DNA from: Datnioides undecimradiatus
Lineage: Eukaryota; Chordata; Actinopteri; Lobotiformes; Datnioididae
Direction: 5' to 3'
Length of the DNA: 64,000 bases
Assembly (NCBI GenBank): GCA_008933995.1
Contig: WARS01000036.1
Span: 20,073,285-20,137,284 of the forward strand
In this document: piece after piece, positions 35,452-47,075 of the stretch
How the letters are laid out: every line of letters starts with the position of its first letter
Numbering within the stretch: position 1 is the first letter of the stretch
Translations under genes and position numbers: made by a program
The notes under the pieces: model-generated
What the model saw: the letters and a program-made list of their open reading frames with translations, nothing else
What the model was told of the DNA's origin: nothing
The model's database searches: none

Positions 35452-38179
35452 TATCTACGCCTCTGGAGCACACGCCGTAGCTTCTCCTGGCCTCTCAGCG
35501 GCGGTGTGAGGGGTCAAAGGTTAAATATGCGACCTGGCCTCGTTAGGATCTGCTCCGCGTTCACCTCGACTAAAGATAAGACTCTGCTGTGCTGCTGGGT
35601 CCCCCGAATTTTCTGAACTGAGCCAACACGGACAGATCGTGGACTGTTGTGGTTTGTGTGAGTATTTATTATATAAAATCTGTGCAACTCCCTTACTAAA
35701 GATAGCCCGTTTGGGCGTGTCTCTGAAAGTGTGCATGTGAATCCTGGCATGATGAGCTCTGTGAATTGGTGTAAACAGCAGCTGGAACGCCTCCCCTATA
35801 TGGTCCATAGCTCCTTCTCTCAGTGTCCCTCTGCCTGTTTTTGTATGTTCTTCAGTGAACATTCATTCTTTGGCTGTGAGTCATTGCCGATCAGCAGCCG
35901 CTCAGCGCTCCCCAATTCATCCACTCTGACAGAGCTGCAACAATCAGCTGATTAATCAATTAGTGGATTAACAGAAAATTAAGCTGCAACTTTTCTGAGA
36001 TTTTTAAGCAAAAGTGTCAAACACTGCTTTGTTTCGGCCTCTCAGACGCAAACATTCGGATTATTCTGTGTCGTATGTGACAGTGAATGGTTGGTTGGAC
36101 CAAACTAACAACATAAAAGACATCACGTCGAGCTTGGAGAGACTTTAAAAGACATTTTTCATGTTTTCACGTTTTATAGGCTCATCGATCAAGTAAGAAA
36201 ATGATTCTCTTTTGTTGATCACGTGTTATTTGTCTCTGACGTGGTTTCTAGCAGGCATCCTGTGTTTATTTAGCCATTTTTATATGATTAGCACATTTAA
36301 ACAAACATTAAAAACACTGGCAGTAAGGTTTACTAAACAGTTTTTCATCTGGAGTCCTCGGGCACATCTTACCTTCTGAAAAATGTTGGAGGAAATGAAA
36401 TGAAGAAGTTATTAAAAGAGATCAGAAGCACGCACGGCGATGAAAAGGGAATATTCCTGTTAGCAAAGATGTCATGCAGAACGTGGGTCTAATTAAAGCA
36501 GCCAAAGCAAAGCGCACAATGGAAAGCAATAACATGGGGACTGTTATTATTATTAACAGACGCACTAAAGAAGACACCACTGTGCTGATTTAAACATGTA
36601 ACGCAGAAACACACAGTACACATTAAAGCCACACAGACAAACGACACACATAAGTCACTGCGGCAGAATAAAAACAAGGCCACGATGAAAGACGTGCACG
36701 CAGCGTCGTCATCTTTTACTGCGGGTAATTACAGCCCTGCAGAGAGCCGAGGACGTGCCCCTCTCACAGATCGCCCCGCTTTGTTTCCTGACCACTGAGA
36801 CTTCTTCATGCTCGGTCCGCGGCGAGAAGACGCGCAGTGAAGAGCTGTGCAGGCCGGAGCTGATGAAGTTCAGTTTAACTTTGTTTTGAAAGAGCAAAAG
36901 TCTCAGAAATGATCAAATTTAAGACCTTTATTCCATTTTAATTTACCTTTTGATATGCATTTGGCTTCTTTAACCTGTAATTGCATGTCAGAGACAATAA
37001 AATAGTGAAATATGCAGAGCTGACTTGAGGAAATCCTCTCCCGCAGCCTTTAAAAACATCAAACCCCTCTTCTTTCTTGCTTTGTTGCACCAGCACTGAG
37101 GCGCTCAGCCGCTCGTCTCCAGACCTCGCTACTCCTCCGTGTTGCGAGCTGTGCTAGCCTTGACCTTGACAACCAAGCAGCCTGCCATCACACCTCATTA
37201 ACATTAACAACAGTCTGCCTGGTGTGAACTGCTGGCTATGGGAACCTTCTGGACTTTTATGGCTCCAATTGGCTGTCAGGTTCTAACATGTGGAAAGAGG
37301 AAGTTGTATTATCTTCACTGCTCGGCTAATGGTAGGCTGCATTCATGTCAGAAATGCCTCACGGTGTGCAGCGGTTAACACCCACACCTCGGAGCCGCGC
37401 TGTATCAAGTTCTGCCTCAACACTTGCATCCTGATTTCCTTTACTCTCTCACTAATTGCATTTGGATTAATAATAGAAGATGGATTCTTTACTCAAATCA
37501 CCGCTAACTGCCCATGTTTTAATACCTACAAACTCTCGAAGGAGTGGCATTTTGAACTTCTTATCTTCTCCGCGTGGTTTTCCTCTTCTTCATGGCTTTG
37601 AGTTCACATTCCACTCACCGTCAAGCACGCTGACAAACACAAACACTGGCTTACACTTGCACAGACCGTGACGGGATATGGAGATGACTGTAAAGCCCCT
37701 TTTTGAGCAATCTTTGCAGGAGCACCAGGAGCTTAGCTAAGAAACCATGTCAGGAACTAAAAGCTGTGTTTGTGCATTTATGTTGAGGTTCGCTGACGAG
37801 TGGAGAACCCTGAATTTCAGTAAATTAAGCAGAAATCGTGCTGTAGTTTATTGTTGCATAGCTCTATGACACACAGAGGTGTGTGTGAACCCTGAAACCA
37901 GTACTCTGATAGAAACACAAACTTTTCCAGGGGCCAGAAGGACTAAATTCACTTTGAAGAGCAGCCGAGGTTCCTGAGATCCTGAACACGTCCTTTGGGC
38001 TCCTGGAAGAGTCCTCGCCGTGGTGACGTGCTCTGAGTTAAACGAGGTGAGGGGACAAGGCCTGCCCGAGGAGCTCTGTGCAAAAACAGTTCCTTGCTCC
38101 TGGGCGGTAACCGTCCGCATTGCAAAGCTGGCAGAGCGCACTGTCATGAGGGTTTTCTCATGATGTTGGTCATGTGGGT
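35452..38179. other. non-coding stretch
   Basis: AT-leaning and free of long simple repeats. The part 37180-37280 holds CATTAACATTAAC and CCAATTGG motifs and might be a conserved element, but no alignment is available. No gene is recognised. Confidence 0.3.
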
Positions 38180-38610
38180 GAGAGATGGAAAGAGGGAAGG
38201 GGAGGATGTAGGAGCGAAGGGGGCAGAGTACTGAGGTGAAGAAGGAAGGGAAGAATGTAGGAAATAAGGAAAGGAAAGAGGCAGGGAGACAGGGAACAAA
38301 GGGAGGGTATTAGATTAGAAAGGAAGGATCAGAAGCCAAGGAAAGCATAGGAAAGGGAGGGACAGGGAGATGAAGGTTTGCTTAGGAAGCAAGGATGCTT
38401 CTCCCCTTCTTTCCCTGCCTTCCTCCAGGCACAGGAGAAAGGAAGCGAGGCAGATGGGACAACAAAGAAACAAGCGGGAGTGGAAAGCGTGAAGGATAGA
38501 GGGTGAGGAGGAGCGCGCACAGGCCGGGGGAGACGGGCATGACAAAAGAGGAGGGAAGACGAACCGAGGCTGGGAGAGAGGGAAGGATGAGATCAGCGCA
38601 CTTTCAGGTC
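38180..38610. repeat. polypurine tract with an internal polypyrimidine switch
   Basis: About 215 bases of almost pure A/G (GGAAGG, GGGAGG, AAGGAA words) run to about 38397. They then switch to a C/T block at about 38398-38428 and back to A/G until about 38600. The polypyrimidine block and the purines right after it are partly complementary. The minus-strand 132-codon frame here is S/P/L/F low complexity. Confidence 0.75.
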
Positions 38611-39277
38611 GCTCCTGACTGCTTTTTACAAATGGCCAAGCTGTGAAATACCCGAGGCCTGGAACGGCAAAAAGAAATCCCCGCTGCGCCCAAAGATGAC
38701 CCGGGGAGAACAAACCGGGCGCCCAAAGCTGTGTTATCTCCTCAAGGTTAGCTAGAGTTAAAGCGAGGATAACGAGGGAAAGGACAAGAACAGCAAGGGC
38801 AGAGCAACAACACGAAAACCTGACGCGGACAGATTCTGCAGGGCGCGGGGGGGAAACGCACGGTAGTCAGCCGAATTTTAACTGCCTGCTGAGGAAATGT
38901 AAAAGATTTTATTGGTGTTTAAAAGAAGATAGGGTGAATGAGGGCCCATTGTGAGCAGCTCTGCAGAGGGCCGGGGGTGGGGGGGTTTGCGGGGTGGAGG
39001 ATTGTGCAGGGCTCAAGAAGCTTTGAAACACAGGGGTTCGGGATCAGCCTCCTCAGCTGTAAAAAAACATGAAGGCCAAAGCTGTTTTACTCCACCGTAA
39101 AAAAGGGCCTCCTGCCGCACGGCGCTGTTTACACAAACGCCTTTTATGTAAAGTCACCAAACTAGAAGTGATGGTATTAAGAATGTACAAAAAATTATAT
39201 TGTTTCCCACTTCAAAGCTGAGGGAAAATCTGCCCCGGGGAAATTAATTGCACGGCCTTACATGTAAGCTCTGAGCG
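38611..39277. other. non-coding stretch
   Basis: A GGGGGTGGGGGGGTTTGCGGGG run lies near 38973-38993. No gene is recognised. Confidence 0.3.
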
Positions 39278-39303
39278 AGCAGCAGCAGCAGCAGCAGCAG
39301 CAG
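39278..39303. repeat. (CAG)8 trinucleotide repeat
   Basis: Eight to nine perfect AGC/CAG units between GAGCG and AGACG. No protein-like frame surrounds it, so a coding polyglutamine or polyalanine tract is not supported. Confidence 0.95.
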
Positions 39304-41975
39304 AGACGTTTGTGTGTATGAGTTATGAGCTGGCTTTTGTTTATGAGTTTGCCTGCTTGGAAAAGAAACACAAAGTGGTTTCAGTCTGGCGAAAAGCAAA
39401 GTGTCTTACTCGTACACGTCCTGGACCGTTGCCCGCTCTGAACGCGGCGCTCGGCGCTGCGCTGCACGTCGTCACAGTCGCACATCTGGGGTGCAAAAAA
39501 CTGATGAGGACATTTCACCATCCCTTTCACCAAATTTCCAAAAAACAAGTCAAAAAGAAGCAGAACTGCAGCTCAGCAGCTCTAATCGTCAGGATTTTCC
39601 CGTTTGGGCTTTTAATTGAAACGTCTACAACAACTATTAGATTGGTTTTCGGCTCAGACACTCATGCCCCTGCCTCAGGATGAATGCTTCTGACTTTCAT
39701 GATCCATTAACCTTTTATGTGGCACCATCATGTCAAAGTTTTAATTAGTCCAACACTTTGGTTTTATGACCAGATTCCCTGCAAAACTAATGACATTCCC
39801 ACCAGCCTCAGCTGTAGTTCCAGTTAGCGCTAATTAGCAAATGTTAGCAAGCCCCCAGCACCGCTTAGCAGAGCCATTAGCATGGCTGCAGACTCTGGTT
39901 TCAGCGTTCGCCAGGTAAATGCCCTGTGGCATGCAATAATTAACCACGCTGGCTTTTATACTTCCTTTCTCTGCCGTGTCGGGATCTACCCGAGGGTTGA
40001 GGGAATATCCAGGAACTACTGAATCATTATTTCTAGGGAATATTTATATCCCTCCTGAGGTTTCTGGCCATATATTCGTTCGCTCACGTCAGATAATGTG
40101 TCATGTTCGGGTGGTGAGAGACACAGATGCATTATGGAACCTCAGGGCAGCTTTACAGACCTCCCACACCTGTTGAATGCTGCTCTTCACTTTGATTCGC
40201 AGCCTGACACGTCTGGTTAAGCCACTCTTTGAACTGATCGCACTCACGGGCTGCGCCGTGCTCGCGCTCTCTCTACTTCTATTCTCTGGTAGAAAAGAAG
40301 GTAATTGAAATCAGCTGCAGGTGAAAAGTTGATCCGGACACACAGGCATAATCACACCAAACCTCCTGCGCTCCCACTGACAGGCTTCCCTGGAAAAGGG
40401 TGTGGGTGTGGTGAGAATTCCTGGGATCCTGATTCCAAGTATTCATCCCAACACTCCGCTGCTTTAGTGCAGCACATTGAAAAGAAGCGGTGATGTAATC
40501 TATTATCATTCAACACAAATATGTTCTGGGCTGCATTACGTCTCCGCTCTCGACTCTCATCGTGCAGCCGCCTCCTCGTTTGAGCCGCCAGACATCAGGG
40601 TGTGAGGTGATCTGCTCAGGTGGCAGAAAGGAGGAGGGAAGAGGGGAAATGGTGTTTTAACTGCGTGTCCATGTGTTTGAGTGAAAGCAAAGATAGCCAA
40701 AACACAAAGGGCAAGCCTGTTTTGAGTTTTTATTTAAGTTTTAAAGCGCTTATGTTGTTTTTTCAGCTCACGTGAGGTCGCTAAGACCAACGACAAGCTC
40801 AAAACTGACATGGAATCAGCCAGTCGAGTGTTCGGTGTGAAACCCAAGAGTTTAGCTCATCCAGGAATGAACTGACGCACTTAACATGCTTAATTTATGC
40901 CATGAAACGTGTTCAATGTGAACCGGTCACAAAGGCTTCGCGGCAGACAGGCTTCTTGTACTGACGCTCACCTTGTGTGTGTTCTGGCGAGATTCCCAGG
41001 AAACTTAGCAAAACATCAGCATTGTTGTCTCTTCATGGGACTGTTGACACCAAGGGAAAGTGGAGAGAGACACCTGCCTTATCAGAGAGAGGATAAGCCG
41101 AAACATCAGCGACCCCAAAGAGGGGTTAAATGGACAAGTTCCCAGTCCAGCATGAGGAAAAAGCACAAAAACGCCAAAAACCATGAAGCGCTCTTAAAGA
41201 AAACGGCCTGGCGTTGCTCTGTTTTCCTTATAATCTGCAAATGACATGAAAAAACCAGGTCCAACCATCCATTTGCAGGTCCCGCAGTTCTTTTCCAACT
41301 TCCCTACCATGTGGCACTCGGCGCCAAACGCATTAGTTCCCGCTGAAGACGTAAATCTTTCCAATGTCCTGACGTTTTTGCTCAAAAAGCAGGAAGTGCC
41401 GCATTTTTGGGGGGATTATATACAGCTGCGGATTAAACCGCATTTGGTGCGTTTGGTTTGGGGAAGGTAGAGCACATCGCAGGTCTTATCCCTTAAACTG
41501 TTCAGCAGTTGCCGGACGTTTTCCTGAAAGGTGGCCCACGAGTTTCTGGTGACGTGTCACACCGACGTACAGCGGCTGCAACACTTAGGCATGTTTAACT
41601 CGTACTTAGTGTGGCTACTTGTGCAGCACATCACGAGTTCTGCTGCCATGTGACGTTAGAAGTAATATAACAACCAGCAGTTTGAGTTCAAAACGTCAGG
41701 GCTTCACACCTTTCCTGCCTAATTCCTTACTGTCTCAGTCGGAGTCCTGCAGTACGTACATAACGCATACACAGAATACCTTGTGCATGGCAAAATGCTT
41801 ATCTTTCTGTGTTGCTAGGTGGAAGCATGTTGTATTTGGAAGTGTGGTTGTCTGTAGTCAAGCAGCAGCATTTACTGTTTGGGAATATTTTTCCAACCAG
41901 AATGTGGGGCCTCCAGGCTGAGTTCTCTCATTTTCATCATATGACTAAATGAGCTGCCAGCACTGTGTTTTGGTG

Positions 41976-41977
<2 letters not shown>
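39304..41977. other. non-coding stretch
   Basis: Mixed composition. Several TTAGC-type direct repeats occur around 39820-39885 (GTTAGCGCTAATTAGCAAATGTTAGC region). No exon is recognised. Confidence 0.3.
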
Positions 41978-42011
<34 letters not shown>

Positions 42012-42016
42012 TCTCT
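41978..42016. repeat. (CT)n microsatellite
   Basis: A 30-base CT run followed by CCCTCTCTC and a T run. On the minus strand it encodes an RE repeat, an artefact of the repeat. Confidence 0.95.
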
Positions 42017-43560
42017 TTTTTCACAAACTGTACATTTGGCTGTTTACTCCCCGAGAGCTCAAAGCAAGGAAACACTTCCAGATAGAGCTGTATGGGCGTA
42101 ACCAAAACTCAGGGGATAGCTGACGTGTGTGAACACGTCCTGTCAGAGAACAGCGAGATCCCAGGTGATGTCCTCATGGACAAACACATGACTCACTCAA
42201 GTCCATGTGATATGTGTCCCTGTGACAATGCGAAAATAATAATTAAAACAAAGAGTAAATACTAAACTGCGTCTGTACAAATGTTTGGGATGGACTGATA
42301 CAAAGGCCCAGGCTTTCGCAAAATGCATCTTCATACTTCAACAACAGAATAAAGCTGAGTCCCAACATGACATATTTAGGTGTAACACTGTGATGACTTG
42401 GTTACGTTAGTGAGAAGAGTTAGTTTTAGGTGCACAGCTTTAAAATAAGTCAGTGTTAACTCAGGATTTCCATGTGATCAGAGCGGTGGTCTCCTGGGTG
42501 ACAGTTCATCAGTCCATCATGACCTCGTCCACATGTCGTCATGCCACATCACGTGACTTCCTGCTTCGATCCCGTCATAATGACCACGGCCAATAGAGGT
42601 CGCTGCCAAACAGTTAAGGTAGGAATGAGTCGTCATGAGCTGCTCGGTCAGCCTGGACGTAATGTTTAAGGTCTGGGTTGACCTGTCTGCTGCGGTCGAA
42701 TCACATTTACAGTGTGATTCGCTCTGGACGGAGGGAGTCCAGGTGTTTTCATTAGAGCTCGTCACAGGTGCGGCTCAGATGCTGGCCCTGAGCTGAATCG
42801 GCGCCGCAGGGCGGCTCTGCAGGGCTTTGCTATGATCCAAATTAACTCTGAGGCCAGCTGCAACGTCGCTCACAGAGTCAGTTTCAGGTTGTAATCATCG
42901 TTTTGTTTCAGCATCTTCCACTGTCACTGTTACTGCTTTGAGTGACGGTGTTTCAGCCTGTTCTGGTGTCATTCATTTCAGCCTTCAGGTTTGCTGCTCT
43001 AACTTCACAGCAGCTCAGAAAAAATCCAGAATAGAGGTGGTTCCTGTCAAACCTTATCCAGCGCGAGCTACCGTTAGGCTGCAGAAGCAGAACCCTGGAG
43101 TTTGTGCAACAGAGCTTGGATGTATTTTCCTGGTTTTGTGTTCAACCTATTCTTTTGTAAGAGGCATAATGTGTCATTTCCTCTTTACTAATTAGACAAC
43201 GCAAACAAATGACACAATCTGACTGTAAATGTCTGGAGCTGCCTGTGTTCAGGCTCAAGAGCAAATCCAGCTGTAACCACTGGGAACACAGAGAATATGC
43301 CAAACAAAGGCGGATAGGTCCAATGGAAAAACAATATGTTACATTATAATGATGCAACTGACTGATTTGATTGATTATTGATTATTAAGAACAGGAAAAT
43401 GAAATCAATTAGGTTACAATATAGAGGCAATTCAACAAAGTGTCAATCATTTCTTTCTGTCGCGATGACAAGCTCTTCCTCCGTCCGGATTGTAAAAGTC
43501 TTTTTTTGTGTTTCCTCCCAACGTGCTCCTCGTTAATCCCCGGGAGAAACATCCAACCAG
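42017..43560. other. non-coding stretch
   Basis: Ordinary composition with no repeats and no protein-like frame that I recognise. Confidence 0.3.
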
Positions 43561-44530
43561 ATTCCAGTTAGTTCACCCACATGTCTGCAAACAATTAAGC
43601 AATCAAAAAGAGCCATTCCTGGAGGAAGCTTGCCTATTATTCTGAATTACAGTTTGAGAGAGATTGTATTTCCTTGTCTTGTTTCATTGTGAGCCGCATG
43701 CTCGGTAGGACCTGTGTCCCATGTGTCCCTGATCAACACGCCTCTCTCGGTTAATCAAGCTCACATTGTACCCTGACATGTTCTTCCTTCTTTAATGGCT
43801 AACATTCATCTGGTCGGTTGCCAGAGATCCAAATGAACCTACTGTGCAATGTGAAATGTTTTAGCCCAGGAGAGATTACAGAAATCATATTTAGGGGTTA
43901 TTTCATCCTGTGTTAAGCTGCAAAGTCTTTTAAAATCTAAGTAGTTAAATCATGCACGGGTCTGATTAAATTGCTGGGAAAAGGGTTTTTTCGTCTTTCT
44001 CGCAGCACATGACCAGAGATGTGTGGTTTACCGGAAAGCAGCAGGATATCCCGACAGCATCAGGAAGGACATCCGTGAAACTAATCAACCCAAAACCGCA
44101 GAGCCCCTTAAGTGGCCGGATTCACATATCCTTACGCATGGGATCACCCCAGCCAGATACTGTATCTAATAGGGGCAAAGTCCACTAATCGGGCTTTAAG
44201 TCATCTTTATTGACCATGAATTAATTCCAAAGACCCCCCACAAATACCGAGATGGATGTTTAATGGATTAATGATGGAGCAATGAATCCGTCTGAGAGCT
44301 CTCTTTCTCCAGCCACACCGGACCACAGTCTTAATGTCTTCATATTCACCGATAACAGCCGTGAGGCTCGAGGGATGGCAATATGGATCTGCTGGGTGTT
44401 CGGTACGCCGCGTCGGTCCAGACTGAAATATGTACAACTATAGAAGTTCATCGTGCTCATCAGCACATTAGCATTGTTATGGTTAGCATTTAGCTCGATG
44501 GCATCTCCAGTCAAAATGTGCACCACTTTA
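43561..44530. promoter_or_regulatory. candidate conserved non-coding block with clustered TAAT cores
   Basis: The block is simple-repeat-free and contains CAATTAAGCAATC, GGTTAATCAAGC, CTTTAATGGC, GAATTAATTCC, TTTAATGGATTAATG and similar homeodomain-type words, especially at 43590-43820 and 44200-44290. The minus frames at 44207-44526 have no domain. Enhancer function is inferred only from motif density and lack of repeats. Confidence 0.25.
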
Positions 44531-46680
44531 ATAGTATATCAGTTCCTTTGTATTCCTATATGAACACAAATCATGTTTTCTCCCTGTAAAGCTAAATATG
44601 TCGTGTGCTTAACTAAGTATCACAGTATGAAAGCTACATTCTCTGGAGAGGCCGTTTCATCCGGACTGTAAAGCCTCACAGAGCGCGGCTGCAGACTCTG
44701 CTCTTGACATCTGTTTATGTGCAGATTTGAGTGAACTATGGTCTGTATTTAACCGCGACATGCCAGAAGTAGGAAAGGCACTACGACGGACACCCGGCGC
44801 TCTCTGATGTATACAGTAGATAACGTAATATAGCGCGTTATCTGCCCCAGATCCCCACTAACATGTTAACGCACTGTGTCAACTGCAACGCCGCAATCTG
44901 TTCCTCAAAATAGACATTTCCTGGAATCAATTCACTCTGCGTCTCAGATTGGGAAATGGATTGGTGGGAGGGTGGGGGATGCCCGGGAGGGGGGAGGTGG
45001 GATCAGAGCCGGATTAGAGGGAAGCTGTAATTTACTGACTGGGAGCTGGGAAAGAGCTTCCCATCATTGCCACCTCTTTCTCAGGTCATCACCCTCAGGC
45101 CGTGAAAGCCCCCGGTGCTCTTCTTATTTAAATTCTGTACTTTGAACAAGACTCACGCAACATGATTATGGTTCTTTATGCATTCACATGTACTCAACAG
45201 CTGGTCCTGGATTTTAAGCAACTAAGCAACCCGCTGCAGGTTAACCTCCCAGTCGGGACTTCTAACTTCATGCAGAGTCCGGTTGCTTTTGTTAGGCAAT
45301 CGCTGGTCATCATGTGACCTGAAGGACCGAGAAAACCCCCTCCACCTCATAAGAAATGCATTATTCTCTGAAGGCTTGGATTAGGGCTTGTAAAATCCGA
45401 GTTGTTGGCCAAGCAGTTTTGTCGCAAATACCTTTAATGGTTTGTTTTGGCATACGTGCTGTAGATACTAGATTGAAGCGATGTTTAGACAGTCGCAGGG
45501 GAGTCAGTTTACTCTAGGTCGGGAGTTTAAGCAGATTACAATTTCATTAAAAACTTGTAACAGCCATCCTGCTTGTTTGCGGGCGAGGCGAGCACCGTCC
45601 TCTCGCTGTTCTCGGTGCAGATGCGAGCAGCTGTGCATCTTCCCCCCGAGGGATACAGTGAAAGCACCTGGCAGCTTAAAGCTCTGTTGTACAATCCCGA
45701 TAAACAAACAAGTAAGCAAAAGGGGGCAAATCACCGTTAAGCCCAGTAAAGACGGCTGCTGTTGGAATAACCCCTGGCGGCTGGAGAACCAAAGAGCACT
45801 CTTACTTCCAGAGTCTATACCCAACACGAGGGTCGGCGTCTGGGCTTAGCCTAGTCCACCCCACGTGGTGTCTGGATTCATGTGGAGAGCCACCCAGGTC
45901 CTGCAGCTCGTATTGTTGCCGTTCTGACCATGCCAGGAATGTGGGAGGAAGGAAAGCCACCTCAAAGGTTGTGGATGCTCGCGGCGCTAAATTGTATTGA
46001 TCCCCGGGCGAAGCCCTTTTCATAAAGTCAGGCCTTGTTGAACCCTTCATACCTGACTCCACTGAGTTGTGAATGAGGCTGCGGAGATTAGGCAAAGCTC
46101 AATAATGCAGCATCTTTGTTCGGGGCCCATTTTGCCCCGGCCCCTCTTTTGAAATCTTTTTTTTTTATCTTGCTGCCTCACCCCCCACCACCACCAACCC
46201 CCGCCACCCCCTCCTCACAGAGAAATCCACAGGGGTTTTGACCATCCCACCTGCAGAGAGAATAATATCCTAAATCCATATTAGTGCTCTTTCCCAAAAG
46301 CTTTGGTCAACAGATGGTTTACCCAAATCCCCTGGACCTCCCATCCAACCCACCCCCCCCTGCCCCATTTGACTCTGAGCTTGGACATGTGTTGGCAGGG
46401 TCCCATTATATAAAAAAGGAGATTCCATTATTCCCTCCTAAGTGTTATTTATTTATTTCCAAACCTGGAGCAGAAACAGAGGATCCAGATCCAGGAGTTC
46501 TGGATTTGACTTTGTGTTAATGCGTTCTTGCGCCTGACACATGAAATCATAAAAGTAATCCCGGGTTTTGACCTTCAGGGCGTCGCAGTTTCAGTGTGAC
46601 AATGCAAAAATGAGCCTTTTCTCCGGGCGTGCTGCTCACCCTGATATTTCCTGCAATCAACATGTTTTGATTCACACTTC
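44531..46680. other. non-coding stretch with a GATA dyad
   Basis: An inverted pair AGATAACG / CGTTATCT lies at 44818-44825 and 44836-44843. A T run and a CCACCACCACC stretch are at about 46159-46206. The frames 45481-45849 and 45504-45827 on opposite strands are mutual shadows without domains. Confidence 0.3.
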
Positions 46681-47075
46681 ACTGGTGATTTTTCTCAGCT
46701 GGCTATGAGATAAGCAGTGAGGATTGCTGTGCCAGAACCAATTAGGGCTAACCCGGCGCTGTTCAGGAAGTGTCCCCGCTGCTGGCTTTTGCAGTGTTCG
46801 GTCATTAAGCCCCAACAGGAGTGGCTGGTTAATTGTAATCCTTGGGCGCTGGAACAACAGCCACTCTGTGGTGAACCCAGTTGAGCACCCACCCCCCCTC
46901 CAGCACCACCACCACCCTCTCTCAGAAAACAAGTTAGTTCAAGCTGCTTGTCATGTGTCGAGTGGCTTTGCCGCTCGCTTGTTGTCCCGGGAAACAGTGG
47001 CGACCAATCAGGGCTAATCAGGAGCCATTTCAGCACGTTGATGGACAGATAACATTAATCTTACCTGAGAGACCT
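46681..47075. promoter_or_regulatory. candidate conserved non-coding block
   Basis: Words include CCAATTAGGGCTAAC near 46738-46752, GGTTAATTGTAATCC near 46826-46840, CCAATCAGGGCTAATC near 47004-47019 and CATTAATC near 47053. The first and third share the core of the form CAAT(T/C)AGGGCTAA, a near-repeat about 265 bp apart. A noncanonically spaced REST-like half-site pair lies at 47029-47048. No coding signature is seen. Function is inferred. Confidence 0.25.

Noticed and set aside
38315-38713. 132-codon minus frame rich in S, P, L and F
   Set aside because: Product of the polypurine tract.
39278-39303. (CAG)8 as a coding polyglutamine tract
   Set aside because: No protein-like frame or splice sites around it.
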